A stretch of DNA of 64,000 nt, from assembly GCA_964609775.1 (NCBI GenBank), contig CAZSSJ010000002.1, positions 1-64,000 of the forward strand, written 5' to 3'. Positions 32,714 through 41,816 of the stretch are shown one piece after another. The number at the start of each line of letters is the position of its first letter. Position 1 is the stretch's first letter. The DNA is from CAZNUP01 sp964609775. Its GTDB lineage: Bacteria; Patescibacteriota; Microgenomatia; JAMCZE01. The notes beneath the pieces were generated by a model. It saw only the letters and a program-made list of their open reading frames with translations. It was not told where the DNA came from and did not search any database. A program made the position numbers and the translations under genes.

Positions 32714-34136
32714 TCGGACCGTAAAAAGCGTCATCGCGCTGACGAGCCGCAGCGTTGTCTTGCTGCTGATTCAGGCCGTGGCTTATTCTCTTCTCATCGC
32801 TTTTCTGGGAGCCCAGGAGATCGGCATTTTTATTGTCGTCTCGGCAATTTTGCGCGTCTTCACTTTCTTTACCGATTTGGGATTGGGCGCCGCCCTCATC
32901 CAGAAAAAAGAAAATTTAGACCAGGATGACCTGCGCTCTGCCTTTACTATTCAAACCGCACTGGTCCTCATAATTATCGCCGTTGCCTTTGCGCTCACCC
33001 CGCTTGTCAGATCCTATGCCAATTTGGACCCGGCCGGAGTTTTTCTTTACCAGGTTCTCGCCTTCACTTTGCTCATTTCTTCCTTAAAAATGATCCCCTC
33101 GATTCTTCTGGAGAGGCAGCTGCGCTTTGAAAAACAAATCATTCCCCAAATCGTCGAGGCATTGGTATTCAACAGCTTGGTGGTCATTCTGGCGGCCAAA
33201 CATTTTGGTGTCGCCTCCTATTCATGGGCCATTCTAGTTTCCTCTCTCGCCGGATTGCCCGTCTACTACCTAATTTCGCCGTGGAGAATTTCCCTGGGAT
33301 TGTCGAAAGATGTGGCCAAACACCTCATTCGCTATGGCCTCCCTTTCCAAGGCAAGAGTGTCCTGGCGATAATAAAAGATGATCTTCTGGTCTTCTTTCT
33401 TTCCGGAATTGTTGGCACCGCCGGAATTGGCTACTGGGGGACGGCGCAAAAATTTGCCTATTATCCCTTCCGTCTGCTCGTCGACACTCTCACTAAAGTC
33501 ACTTTTCCCGCTTATTCGCGAATTCAACTGGAAAAAGAAGCCTTAAGAATTGGTATAGAAAAATCGCTACTTGCCGTCAGCCTCCTGCTCTTTCCGGTGC
33601 TCACCTTAATCGCCGTGCTGGCCCACAATCTTGTTTATTTAATCCCCAAATATCAAAAGTGGGAGCCGTCACTGCCTTCTCTCTATTTCCTCTGTGCGGG
33701 GGCGGCCGTCTCTGCCTTGTCAAACATTTTGGTGAACGCCCTTGACGCTACCGGACACGTCAAAACAACTCTGGGGTTGATGGTAATGTGGATAGTATTA
33801 ACCTGGGTTGGAACTTTGGTCCTCGTAGCCAAGTTTGGTTTTACCGGAATAGCTATGGCCTCGTTCGTGGTCGCTCTCACCATTATTCTTACCATCTACT
33901 TGGTTAAACGGGTTGTCAATTTTCGCTTTTTGGGAAGTATCTTCAAGCCATTTTTGGGTTCCCTACTTATGGGGCTTTCGGTGTTTGCCCTCATTCAAGT
34001 TCTGCCAATCTCCTTCCCGGCTCTTCTTCTTGAAGGTATTGCTGGTGCTATAATTTATTTGGGTGCGATGTATCTGCTCGCCCGCAAGGAACTATTAGCG
34101 GATCTGAGAATCGTCATCAAAACTTTCAGAAAATGA
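32691..34136 (+). CDS. Polysaccharide/oligosaccharide flippase (Wzx/PST-like, MOP superfamily)
   Basis: About 480 residues with roughly 14 helices and no large loops. The LGAQEIGIFIVVSAILR...FTDLGLGAALIQ segment near the N-terminus is typical of Wzx/PST flippases, which move lipid-linked oligosaccharides across the membrane. It is the only candidate flippase of this class in the window, so it could serve the whole locus. The start is either TTG 32682 or ATG 32691; the ATG is chosen. It overlaps the preceding gene by about 23 bp and the next GT2 by ATGA. Confidence 0.88.
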   Translation: MELEEVLNRTVKSVIALTSRSVVLLLIQAVAYSLLIAFLGAQEIGIFIVVSAILRVFTFFTDLGLGAALIQKKENLDQDDLRSAFTIQTALVLIIIAVAFALTPLVRSYANLDPAGVFLYQVLAFTLLISSLKMIPSILLERQLRFEKQIIPQIVEALVFNSLVVILAAKHFGVASYSWAILVSSLAGLPVYYLISPWRISLGLSKDVAKHLIRYGLPFQGKSVLAIIKDDLLVFFLSGIVGTAGIGYWGTAQKFAYYPFRLLVDTLTKVTFPAYSRIQLEKEALRIGIEKSLLAVSLLLFPVLTLIAVLAHNLVYLIPKYQKWEPSLPSLYFLCAGAAVSALSNILVNALDATGHVKTTLGLMVMWIVLTWVGTLVLVAKFGFTGIAMASFVVALTIILTIYLVKRVVNFRFLGSIFKPFLGSLLMGLSVFALIQVLPISFPALLLEGIAGAIIYLGAMYLLARKELLADLRIVIKTFRK

Positions 34137-35026
34137 CAACAATTTCCTTCGCAATTGCGACTCGTAATGAGGCTGATGACATTAAAGATTGCCTCGAATC
34201 GATCAAATGGGCTGATGAAATCGTCATTTTTGACGAAAAATCAATCGACAAAACGGTTGAGGTCGCCAAAAAATATACTTCTAAAATTTTCCTCATTGAC
34301 CACGATCCGATGTTTCACCGCACTAAGCAAAAGGCAATCGATAAATGTGCCAGTGATTGGATTTTTCAAATTGACGCTGACGAAAGAGTCAGCCCCGACC
34401 TAAAAGATGAAATTCTCCAGACAATTAGTGGCGTCTCGTCGCTTCCCGGTTACCAACTCCCCCGCAAAAGCAGGATTTTTGGCAAATGGATGGAACACAC
34501 CGGTTGGTACCCCGACTATCAGGTCAAGCTTTTCCAAAAGGGCAAGGGTCACTATCCCTGTCAGTCAGTTCACGAAATGATAACTATCGACGGTCAAATG
34601 GGAACTTTAACAAACGATCTTCTGCACGAACACTATTCCACTCTTGACTGGTATTTGAATCGCCGGTTCGAATACACCAAAAACGACGCCGAAAACATCA
34701 TCGCCCGCGGGGAAAAAATTGTTTGGTCAGATGCGATTAAATTCCCCGCCGACGAGTTCTTTAAACGATTTTTCTTTTGGCAAGGCTACAAAGACGGTCT
34801 GCATGGCTTAGTCCTCTCACTTTTGATGGCCTTTGACCGCTTAATCGTTTTTGCCCGCCTCTGGGAGCACCAAAAATTTTGGCAACATGACAGTGCTGAT
34901 TTTCGAGGGGAAGTCATACACAAGACAAAAAAGGTGGCGCATGACTGGCACCATTGGCTGTCGCAAACTGCCACCAAACCCCACGAGAAAATCTTGCATA
35001 AGCTGAAAGCAAAATTTAATTTCTAA
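34133..35026 (+). CDS. GT2 glycosyltransferase (WaaE/LgtF-like)
   Basis: A 297-residue GT-A enzyme: ISFAIATRNEADDIKDCLES, WADEIVIFDEKSIDKT and the metal motif QIDADERVSPDL. These features (ADEIV and DADER) mark the WaaE/KdtX family that adds hexose to lipid-linked cores. A C-terminal segment with aromatic and basic residues may sit at the membrane. Two paralogues lie at 37640 and 58472; all three end with a conserved FFF/LIYF-x-R-x-GF/YKDG-like region and an ARLWE-type helix in two of them. Confidence 0.87.
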   Translation: MTTISFAIATRNEADDIKDCLESIKWADEIVIFDEKSIDKTVEVAKKYTSKIFLIDHDPMFHRTKQKAIDKCASDWIFQIDADERVSPDLKDEILQTISGVSSLPGYQLPRKSRIFGKWMEHTGWYPDYQVKLFQKGKGHYPCQSVHEMITIDGQMGTLTNDLLHEHYSTLDWYLNRRFEYTKNDAENIIARGEKIVWSDAIKFPADEFFKRFFFWQGYKDGLHGLVLSLLMAFDRLIVFARLWEHQKFWQHDSADFRGEVIHKTKKVAHDWHHWLSQTATKPHEKILHKLKAKFNF

Positions 35027-35029
35027 TCT

Positions 35030-35959
35030 ATGGAAAAAACTGAACTCTCAATTGCCACCATTCTCCATAACGAGGAGGCGAACGTTGTCGAACTCCACCG
35101 GAGATTAAGCACGGTCCTAAAAACCCTCAATAAAACCCATGAAATTATTTTGGTAGATGATGGCAGCACTGACAGGACACTTGATAAACTCAAGACGCTT
35201 CGCCAAAAGGACAGATCCATCAAAATCATCTCTCTCTCGCGAAACTTCGGTATCGAGGCCGCCGCCACTGCCGCCCTAGATCACACCAGCGGAGAAATGG
35301 TTGTTCTCATGGACGGCGACCTTCAGGACGCCCCGGAATTCATTCCCTCACTCCTGAATAAAATTGGACAGGGCTACGACGTCGTCTACGCCCAGCACCC
35401 AAAGAGAAAAGACACCCTCGTGAAGCAAGCACTTTTTGGTAGCTTTTATCGGCTGATGGACAAACTGGCCGACTATAAATTTCCCGTTGACGTGGGTCAT
35501 TTTTCCGTGATGAGACGGCCGGTTGTCGACGTGTTGACGCAAATGACGGAAAGAAATCGGTTTATTGCCGGACTTCGGGCTTGGGTGGGCTTCAAACAAA
35601 CAGGAATCCTGTATGAAAAACAGGCCAGGTTTGCCGGCAAACCACCACAAACATTTAAAAAGTTGCTCAAAATGGGCTTTGATGCTTTGTTTTCTTTCTC
35701 GTACATCCCACTTCGAGTTGCAACATTAATGGGTCTATTGGTCGCTATTGGAACAATTATTGTGATCATTAACGTTTTGTATCAAAAATTCGTCGTCAAC
35801 ACTGCTATTATCGGATGGGCTGGACCCATGCTCTCAATATTGATCATCGGAGGTGTGCAACTTTTCATTCTCGGCATAATCGGGGAATATTTAGCCAGAA
35901 TCTATGATGAAGTCAAAAGGCGTCCCTACTATATCGTCTCTGAGAAAATTGGTTTCTAA
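35030..35959 (+). CDS. GT2 glycosyltransferase with two C-terminal helices (GtrB/DPM-like)
   Basis: A 309-residue protein: SIATILHNEEANV, ILVDDGSTDRT, SRNFGIEAAATAAL and LMDGDLQDAP are diagnostic of the GtrB/ArnC branch, which makes polyprenyl-phosphate glucose or a related lipid sugar. Two helices (about 228-250 and 263-288) anchor it in the membrane, followed by RPYYIVSEK. It is the membrane-anchored counterpart of the soluble DPM-like enzymes elsewhere. Its 3' end overlaps the next gene by 56 bp, the longest overlap here. Confidence 0.9.
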   Translation: MEKTELSIATILHNEEANVVELHRRLSTVLKTLNKTHEIILVDDGSTDRTLDKLKTLRQKDRSIKIISLSRNFGIEAAATAALDHTSGEMVVLMDGDLQDAPEFIPSLLNKIGQGYDVVYAQHPKRKDTLVKQALFGSFYRLMDKLADYKFPVDVGHFSVMRRPVVDVLTQMTERNRFIAGLRAWVGFKQTGILYEKQARFAGKPPQTFKKLLKMGFDALFSFSYIPLRVATLMGLLVAIGTIIVIINVLYQKFVVNTAIIGWAGPMLSILIIGGVQLFILGIIGEYLARIYDEVKRRPYYIVSEKIGF

Positions 35960-37637
35960 CGGGAGAGAGTTTGTCCCGCCGCTTGCCCCGGCAATATTCT
36001 TCACCCTGGTAGTCATCTACCTTCAGGGGGCAACAATTTTCCCCAGTGGTTTGTTTGACAAAAGTGGCAACCTCATTTTCTATAATGATGTCCTCTTCCA
36101 TGACAGCAATGTCCATCTTTCTTTAACGGGTGAACTCCTTCACCGTTTCCCCCCCACCAATTTTGCTGCTTCCGGCGTACCTCTCAAAAACTATCATTAT
36201 CTCTTTGACGTCTTTCTCGCCGTCATGCATAAATTAACGGCAATATCGGTTCTCGATCTTTATTTTCGCCTTGTCCCCGTAATTTTATCTTCTCTTTTAT
36301 GTTTAGTCATTTATCAGTCTCTGATGGTCTTAACGAAAAAGCGTTGGGCCTGCGCTTTAGGGATCTTCTTTACGATTCTGGCAACCAGTTGGGGACCGCA
36401 GACGCCCTTCGTTAAAGACATCCTTGGCGCTTCGCCAGTGACCCCGGCCAGCAATCTTTTTATGACCGACCAGCTGCTAAGTATGCTTGTCAATCCCCAG
36501 GGTCAATTGTCCTTGATCGTCTTCCTCACTCTTTTTCTCTTGCTCCATCACTACGAACACACAAAAAGAACTATCACGCTAGTTCTTTTTGCTTTGCTCC
36601 TGGGACTGTCGTTTGGGATCAAAGCCTATGGGGGAATCGTCTTTGCCCCAGCGGCAATCTTTAGTGCCGTCTACTTTATCATCCGCACCAGAGATCCAAA
36701 ACCACTCCTCGCTGTCCTTTTTGGCTTTGCGATTATGGCTTCGTGGGTTGCCCTTACGATTGATAGAGGCGTCGCCGGTTTGCAATTCGCCCCCTTCTGG
36801 CTGCTGGATCACATGATGACTGACCTGGATAAGCTCAACGAACCCCGTTTCTTGCTCCTCAAAGAACACTACACCCAGATGAGTAATTGGGCTCGTTTGT
36901 TTGTTCTAAATCTCTTTTCTCTAGCAATCTATGTCTTCGGCAGTTTGGGTTTGCGTCTCTTCGGTCTACTGGGCGTCATTTGGCTCATCAAGCAAAAGAT
37001 GTCATCTCCCTCGCTCTTCTTTTTAATCACTGCCGCGGCGATCTCTTTTACCGTCCCTGTCCTTTTCAACCAATCGAAAAAAGCCTACGACACCGTCCAG
37101 TTTACCCCATACTTCACCCTCTTCATGGGCTTGATGTTCTCCGTAACCGTGTTTATCTTCCTAAAACATCTCCGGAAGCGCCGCATATTCAAAGCGATTT
37201 TTGCCGTGTCTGTTGTCACCTTAGTCATCCTTTTAAATCTCAGCGAAATTTCCATCCGATTTCGACCAAGAGAAGAGAAAATAGTCATCCCTAACACCAC
37301 ACTCGAGGCGACTGAGTATGTCAGAACCGAAACCCCACCAAACGCCATTTTTCTGCTCGCTCCGACGGAGTTTAATCGCAGCTACCTCATCTTTTCCTCC
37401 TTGACACAAAGGCGGACGGCTTTTTCCGGACTGGATTTTGCCTACCAAGTGGGGCAGGACACCCAACGCCTACGCACCCAGTGGGAGAGCTATTTTGCCG
37501 ACGGGAAAGTGCCAGCTGACGTTGACTATCTATTTATTCCCGCCCCGGAAGAGGACGATTTTGTTAGAATTAAAGAAAACTCCCGCTTCGTCACCGTCTT
37601 TGACAACAGCGCGGTAAAAATTCTTAAAAAAAGTTGA
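35904..37637 (+). CDS. Polytopic GT-C-like membrane protein, family not certain
   Basis: A 577-residue protein, about 12 helices. The first outer loop reads FYNDVLFHDSNVHLSLTGEL, with several acidic residues, followed by PLKNYHYLFDVFLAVMHKL. The acidic first loop, helix count and a C-terminal extracytoplasmic tail suggest a GT-C glycosyltransferase, but it matches none of the other groups here. The start is either of two ATGs at 35904/35907; a shorter start inside the overlap cannot be excluded. It ends just before the next GT2. Confidence 0.7.
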   Translation: MMKSKGVPTISSLRKLVSNGREFVPPLAPAIFFTLVVIYLQGATIFPSGLFDKSGNLIFYNDVLFHDSNVHLSLTGELLHRFPPTNFAASGVPLKNYHYLFDVFLAVMHKLTAISVLDLYFRLVPVILSSLLCLVIYQSLMVLTKKRWACALGIFFTILATSWGPQTPFVKDILGASPVTPASNLFMTDQLLSMLVNPQGQLSLIVFLTLFLLLHHYEHTKRTITLVLFALLLGLSFGIKAYGGIVFAPAAIFSAVYFIIRTRDPKPLLAVLFGFAIMASWVALTIDRGVAGLQFAPFWLLDHMMTDLDKLNEPRFLLLKEHYTQMSNWARLFVLNLFSLAIYVFGSLGLRLFGLLGVIWLIKQKMSSPSLFFLITAAAISFTVPVLFNQSKKAYDTVQFTPYFTLFMGLMFSVTVFIFLKHLRKRRIFKAIFAVSVVTLVILLNLSEISIRFRPREEKIVIPNTTLEATEYVRTETPPNAIFLLAPTEFNRSYLIFSSLTQRRTAFSGLDFAYQVGQDTQRLRTQWESYFADGKVPADVDYLFIPAPEEDDFVRIKENSRFVTVFDNSAVKILKKS

Positions 37638-37639
37638 CT

Positions 37640-38446
37640 ATGGTTTCAGCTATTGTTTTTATATTTTGGCCCGAAGAGGAAGATCATTTTGAAGTCTGCT
37701 TAAAAACTTTGTCATGGGTTGATGAAATTATCGTCATTGATAATGGGGCTTCAAAGAAAACATCTAACCTTGCCAAAAAATATCATGGTCGAATTATTAA
37801 AACTGATTCAAAAAGTTTTGCCCAAAGACATAATCTTGGTGCAAATGAAGCAAAAGGGGACTGGCTATTATTTATCGACGCCGATGAACGGATATCCAAG
37901 GATCTTCAGCAAGAGATTGCCCGAGAAATTGTTCACCCGACAGCTGACGCCTACGAGTTAAACAGAATCAATTTTTATCTTGGTAAGAAGGTTCGGTTTG
38001 GAGACCGATACCCAGACTACGTTGCTAGATTGTTTTATAAAACAAAACTTAAAGAATGGACCGGTGATATCCATGAATCTTCGGTTGTGAGTGGCACAAC
38101 GGGTCGACTGTCAGCTCCTCTATATCACCTAACTCACCGTGACATATTTTTGATGATAGATAAAACAAAAAACTATGCTGAGATTGAAGCCAAACTCAGA
38201 CTGGAATCTCACCATCCACCGGTTGTTGGTTGGCGTCTGGTGCGAGTTTTTCTGACCGAACTCTATAATCGCATCATTAAACTTCAAGGTTTCAGGCAGG
38301 GGACAGAGGGTTGGATTGACGGCCTCTTTCAAGCCTTTTCCCTGTTTATCGTCTATGCCCGACTTTGGGAAAAGCAAAGAAAGCCTGATTTAGAAGAAAC
38401 CTACCGGCAACTTGACCAAAAAATTTTGACGGGAGAAGAACTATAA
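37640..38446 (+). CDS. GT2 glycosyltransferase (WaaE/LgtF-like)
   Basis: A 268-residue GT-A enzyme with SAIVFIFWPEEEDHFEVCL at the N-terminus, WVDEIIVIDNGASKKT and LLFIDADERISKDL. The usual NE in the first motif is replaced by PEEED, and the DGxS turn reads DNGAS. The gene is visibly more AT-rich than its neighbours and is the last of the 31-kb run, which may point to later acquisition. The ATG at 37640 is two codons inside an alternative TTG start. Confidence 0.85.
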   Translation: MVSAIVFIFWPEEEDHFEVCLKTLSWVDEIIVIDNGASKKTSNLAKKYHGRIIKTDSKSFAQRHNLGANEAKGDWLLFIDADERISKDLQQEIAREIVHPTADAYELNRINFYLGKKVRFGDRYPDYVARLFYKTKLKEWTGDIHESSVVSGTTGRLSAPLYHLTHRDIFLMIDKTKNYAEIEAKLRLESHHPPVVGWRLVRVFLTELYNRIIKLQGFRQGTEGWIDGLFQAFSLFIVYARLWEKQRKPDLEETYRQLDQKILTGEEL

Positions 38447-38482
38447 TCATCATCTTCGAATTTGCAACAGTTTTGATGATTA
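38444..38482. promoter_or_regulatory. Inverted repeat at the end of the first gene run
   Basis: TAATCATCA (38444-38452) and TGATGATTA (38474-38482) pair perfectly over a 21-nt loop and include the stop codon of the GT2 gene. No T-run follows, so it is a weak terminator candidate. Confidence 0.4.
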
Positions 38483-38494
38483 ATACACATCGAA

Positions 38495-38526
38495 ATGCGG
38501 TGAACGCATAATATTTACCTTATGAT
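38495..38526 (+). promoter_or_regulatory. Leaderless promoter with a small inverted repeat
   Basis: TATGAT at 38521-38526 is followed by six bases and the ATG at 38533, the same layout as the CAP gene. The -35 region overlaps a perfect 5-bp inverted repeat, ATGCG-GTGAA-CGCAT (38495-38509), which could be an operator. The -35 hexamer itself is weak. Confidence 0.6.
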
Positions 38527-38532
38527 GGGTAT

Positions 38533-39609
38533 ATGAAAGTTGGCATCTATAGCCCCTATTTGGACACTTTGGGTGGGGGAGAGCGCTACATTTTGACCGC
38601 TGCAGAATTTTTCCTCCACAGAAAAGATAGTGTCGACATTTTCTGGGATAAGGACAGCGACTTGCAAGATATGGCCGCCCGTTTCGGACTTGATCTGAAA
38701 GGTGCCAAGTTTGTCTCCAATCTTTTTTCCGGAAACTTCAGTTTTTGGCAAAGACTTAGAAAAAGTTACCGATACGACTTAATTCTGGTTCTCTCGGACG
38801 GTAGCATCCCTTTGACGCTGGCAAAGAAAAACTTCATCCATCTTCAAGTCCCATTTCAAAAATCCAACCGGCCAAAAATAGTCAACCGCCTTAAGCTACT
38901 GACATATAAAGCCGTCCTCTGCAATTCATATTTCACTAAAAAGATTATCGATCAGACCTATGGCATAACCAGTAGTGTTCTCTATCCGCCTGTTGATGTT
39001 AACCGTTTCCAGCCGGGGAAAAAAGAAAAAGTGATTCTTTCGGTGGGTCGCTTCTTTGCAGCCAGGCACCTGCACAATTTTGCCCCAAAAAAGCACCAAG
39101 AAATGATTAGCGCCTTTGAGGAGCTAATTGATTCCGGTCTTAAAGACTGGAAACTTCGCTTGCTAGGAGCCAATTCTCCCGATCAGCAAAGTTCCCTTGA
39201 GCAGTTAAAAAAAATTGCCCAAAACTACCCGATTGAAATTTCGTCCAACGTTGACTATGAAGATTTAAAGACCAGCTTCGCCCAGGCCTCTATATATTGG
39301 CACGCCGCCGGTTTTGGTGAGGATCTGGATAAACACCCAGAAAGAGCCGAGCACTTCGGCATTACCACTGTTGAAGCGATGGCCTCGGGCGCTGTCCCGG
39401 TTGTCTTTGCCGGCGGCGGCCAAAAGGAGATCATTCAGGACTCGGTCAATGGTTTGTTTTGGCAAACCCCAGGCGAGCTTCAGACCAAAACTATTCAACT
39501 CATCAAAAATCAATCTCTAACACGGAAACTAGCTGAAAAAGCCCTCATCAGGTCACGCGATTTTAGTAAGCAAAAATTTTTCCGTTCTTTGGAAGACCTC
39601 TTGAAATGA
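38533..39609 (+). CDS. GT4 glycosyltransferase, ALG11-like
   Basis: A 358-residue GT-B fold enzyme. GIYSPYLDTLGGGERYIL at the N-terminus and HFGITTVEAMASGAVPVVFAGGG near the C-terminus match the ALG11 mannosyltransferase branch, with the second Glu of the E-x7-E pattern in TTVEAM. VLYPPVDVNRF and ILSVGRFF mark the domain junction. It probably adds mannose or a similar sugar from a nucleotide donor to a lipid-linked glycan in the cytoplasm. It opens the second run, has its own leaderless promoter, and overlaps the next gene by ATGA. Confidence 0.88.
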   Translation: MKVGIYSPYLDTLGGGERYILTAAEFFLHRKDSVDIFWDKDSDLQDMAARFGLDLKGAKFVSNLFSGNFSFWQRLRKSYRYDLILVLSDGSIPLTLAKKNFIHLQVPFQKSNRPKIVNRLKLLTYKAVLCNSYFTKKIIDQTYGITSSVLYPPVDVNRFQPGKKEKVILSVGRFFAARHLHNFAPKKHQEMISAFEELIDSGLKDWKLRLLGANSPDQQSSLEQLKKIAQNYPIEISSNVDYEDLKTSFAQASIYWHAAGFGEDLDKHPERAEHFGITTVEAMASGAVPVVFAGGGQKEIIQDSVNGLFWQTPGELQTKTIQLIKNQSLTRKLAEKALIRSRDFSKQKFFRSLEDLLK

Positions 39610-41816
39610 GAAAAAAAATATTTTTCCTTCCGTTGATATTTCTTATCGTTTTTGCGGCTCTTTTTTATTCTCCCCTAATTTTAGAAAAAAAACTTCCCAT
39701 TCCGGCGGACACCATCGTCGGTCTGTATCACCCCTGGCGGGACTATTTTTCTAAAAATTATCCAAACGGAATTCCCTTCAAAAACTTTCAAATCACCGAC
39801 TCCGTCCGGCAACAATATCCTTGGCGAAGCCTGTCAATTGATCTGATCAAAAGGGGAGAGGTGCCAAGGTGGAACCCCTATTCGTTTTCGGGCACTCCCC
39901 TGCTGGGGAATTTTCAATCAGCTGTATTCTATCCCCTCAACATCCTCTACCTCTTGGTGAGCGATTTTGCTTCTGTTTGGGCCATCCAGGTGGTCTTGCA
40001 AACAGTTTTGGGTGGAATTTTTATGTGGGCCTATCTCCACAATCTGAAGCTAAAACCTCAAGCGCAAGTTCTGGGAACCTTGGCCTGGGTCGGCAGCGGA
40101 TTTTTTATCGCCTGGCTGGAGTGGAACACGGTCGTTCATGTGGCCATCTATTTACCGCTGGTTCTACTCACTATCGATGAAATCATTCTGGAAAAACATT
40201 CCCCCCCAAAAAGCATTTTTTGGCCTTTTGTCTTTGTGGGCGCTTTAGTCAGTAGTTTCTTTGCTGGATATCTGCAGCCGTTCTTTTATGTCTTTATAAC
40301 CAGCTTGGTTTATCTGTCAGCCAGAGTGTGGCAGACGAAGAAGTTTCAAAAGCTCCTGCTGTTTTCAATTCTGTACGTCCTTTTCTTTATCATTAGTCTT
40401 CCTCAACTGATCCCGACCTTAAGTTTCATAAATTTGTCCGCCCGCGACGTTGACCAGGCAAATTGGACTCGGCCCGACTGGTTCCTCCCTTGGCAAAACT
40501 TAATTCAGCTCGTTGCTCCCGATTTTTTTGGCAATCCGGCGACTCTCAATTATTTCGGCGTTTGGAACTATCAGGAGTTTGTCAGTTTCATTGGCACCGC
40601 ACCACTTGTTTTCGCCCTGGCAGCCCTTTTTATGCGCCGCGATAAAAAGACGCTTTTTTGGGGAGCTCTTTTGACCTTGACCTTAGTCTTCGCCTTACCC
40701 ACGCCAATTGCCAGGTTGCCGTACGTTTTAAAATTGCCCTTTCTCTCAACTGCCCAACCATCAAGAATAATAATGCTGGTAGACTTTGCCCTGGCGATCC
40801 TGGCCGCACTTGGCCTGGATCACTATTTGCGAAAATCCCCGCGCGCTCCTTTGGGCAGTACCTTAATTGTTGTTTCGGCCCTGGCTCTTCTACTTATCTT
40901 TACTTATAAGTCAGGCCTGCTGGTCAGTCAGAGAAATCTCATTTTACCCCTGGTAATAACCGTCGTCGTTTTCTTCCTCCTTTCCGTCGTCCATTTGGTC
41001 AAAAAAACTAAATCCGTCATCGTCCTGGCAATTCTCATCCTTACCTTATTTGACTTGCTTCGTTTTGCGACAAAGTTTGAACCGTTTTCGCCCAGAGAAT
41101 ATCTTTACCCTTCAACAAAAATACTTTCTTTTCTTGAGGGCAAAGCAAAAGAAGAAGTCTTTCGAGTGGCTGCCCTGGACGATCGCATTTTGCCCTCAAA
41201 TTTTAATGTTGCTTATAAAATTCAGATGGCCGCTGGCTACGATCCACTTTATTCAAAACGCTACGGACAATTTATCGCCTCACTTGAGCGGGGAAAGCCC
41301 GACATCTCCCCGCCTTGGGGATTTAACAGAATTATTACCCCCAAACTTGTCGGCAGTCACCTTTACGGCCTTTTAAACACCAAGTATGTCCTCTCTTTTG
41401 TTGATTTTCCTCAGTTCAAACTTCTTGCTAAAGAAGGGGACACCTATCTATTTGAATACCCGGACGCTCTTCCCCGGGCCTTTTTTGTTTCCCGGACGAT
41501 AAATGCCATCAGCGGTAATGAAGCCATAAGCAAAATATATTCTTCGGACTTTGATTCCCGAAACAGTGCCGTGGTAGAAAACTTCCGCACCGCTGCCTTT
41601 ACGACCGGACAGGCAAAGATAACTTCCTATACGGAAAATACTGTCGTGCTTCAAACGCAAAATACCTCTGAGGGCTTCCTAGTGCTGCTGGACGCCTATT
41701 ATCCTGATTGGCATGCCACTGTTGATAGTGTTCCTACTCAGATCTATATTACAAACTATATTTTCAGGGGCATAAAAGTGCCACGCGGGAATCATCTCGT
41801 GAAATTTCAAATATGA
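39606..41816 (+). CDS. YfhO-like GT-C membrane protein lacking the last helix
   Basis: The fourth YfhO-family protein, 736 residues. The first loop (YHPWRDYFSKNYPNG ... SVRQQYPWRS ... RWNPYSFSGTPLLGNFQS) and DFFGNPATLNYFG agree with the others. The C-terminal module (YYPDWHATVDSVPTQIYITNY) is present with DW and DS replacing GW and DG. The protein stops at VKFQI, just where the three paralogues enter their final transmembrane helix. The stop overlaps the next ATG (ATGA). The shortened end may be original or reflect loss when the GT2 gene became joined. Confidence 0.84.
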   Translation: MRKKIFFLPLIFLIVFAALFYSPLILEKKLPIPADTIVGLYHPWRDYFSKNYPNGIPFKNFQITDSVRQQYPWRSLSIDLIKRGEVPRWNPYSFSGTPLLGNFQSAVFYPLNILYLLVSDFASVWAIQVVLQTVLGGIFMWAYLHNLKLKPQAQVLGTLAWVGSGFFIAWLEWNTVVHVAIYLPLVLLTIDEIILEKHSPPKSIFWPFVFVGALVSSFFAGYLQPFFYVFITSLVYLSARVWQTKKFQKLLLFSILYVLFFIISLPQLIPTLSFINLSARDVDQANWTRPDWFLPWQNLIQLVAPDFFGNPATLNYFGVWNYQEFVSFIGTAPLVFALAALFMRRDKKTLFWGALLTLTLVFALPTPIARLPYVLKLPFLSTAQPSRIIMLVDFALAILAALGLDHYLRKSPRAPLGSTLIVVSALALLLIFTYKSGLLVSQRNLILPLVITVVVFFLLSVVHLVKKTKSVIVLAILILTLFDLLRFATKFEPFSPREYLYPSTKILSFLEGKAKEEVFRVAALDDRILPSNFNVAYKIQMAAGYDPLYSKRYGQFIASLERGKPDISPPWGFNRIITPKLVGSHLYGLLNTKYVLSFVDFPQFKLLAKEGDTYLFEYPDALPRAFFVSRTINAISGNEAISKIYSSDFDSRNSAVVENFRTAAFTTGQAKITSYTENTVVLQTQNTSEGFLVLLDAYYPDWHATVDSVPTQIYITNYIFRGIKVPRGNHLVKFQI

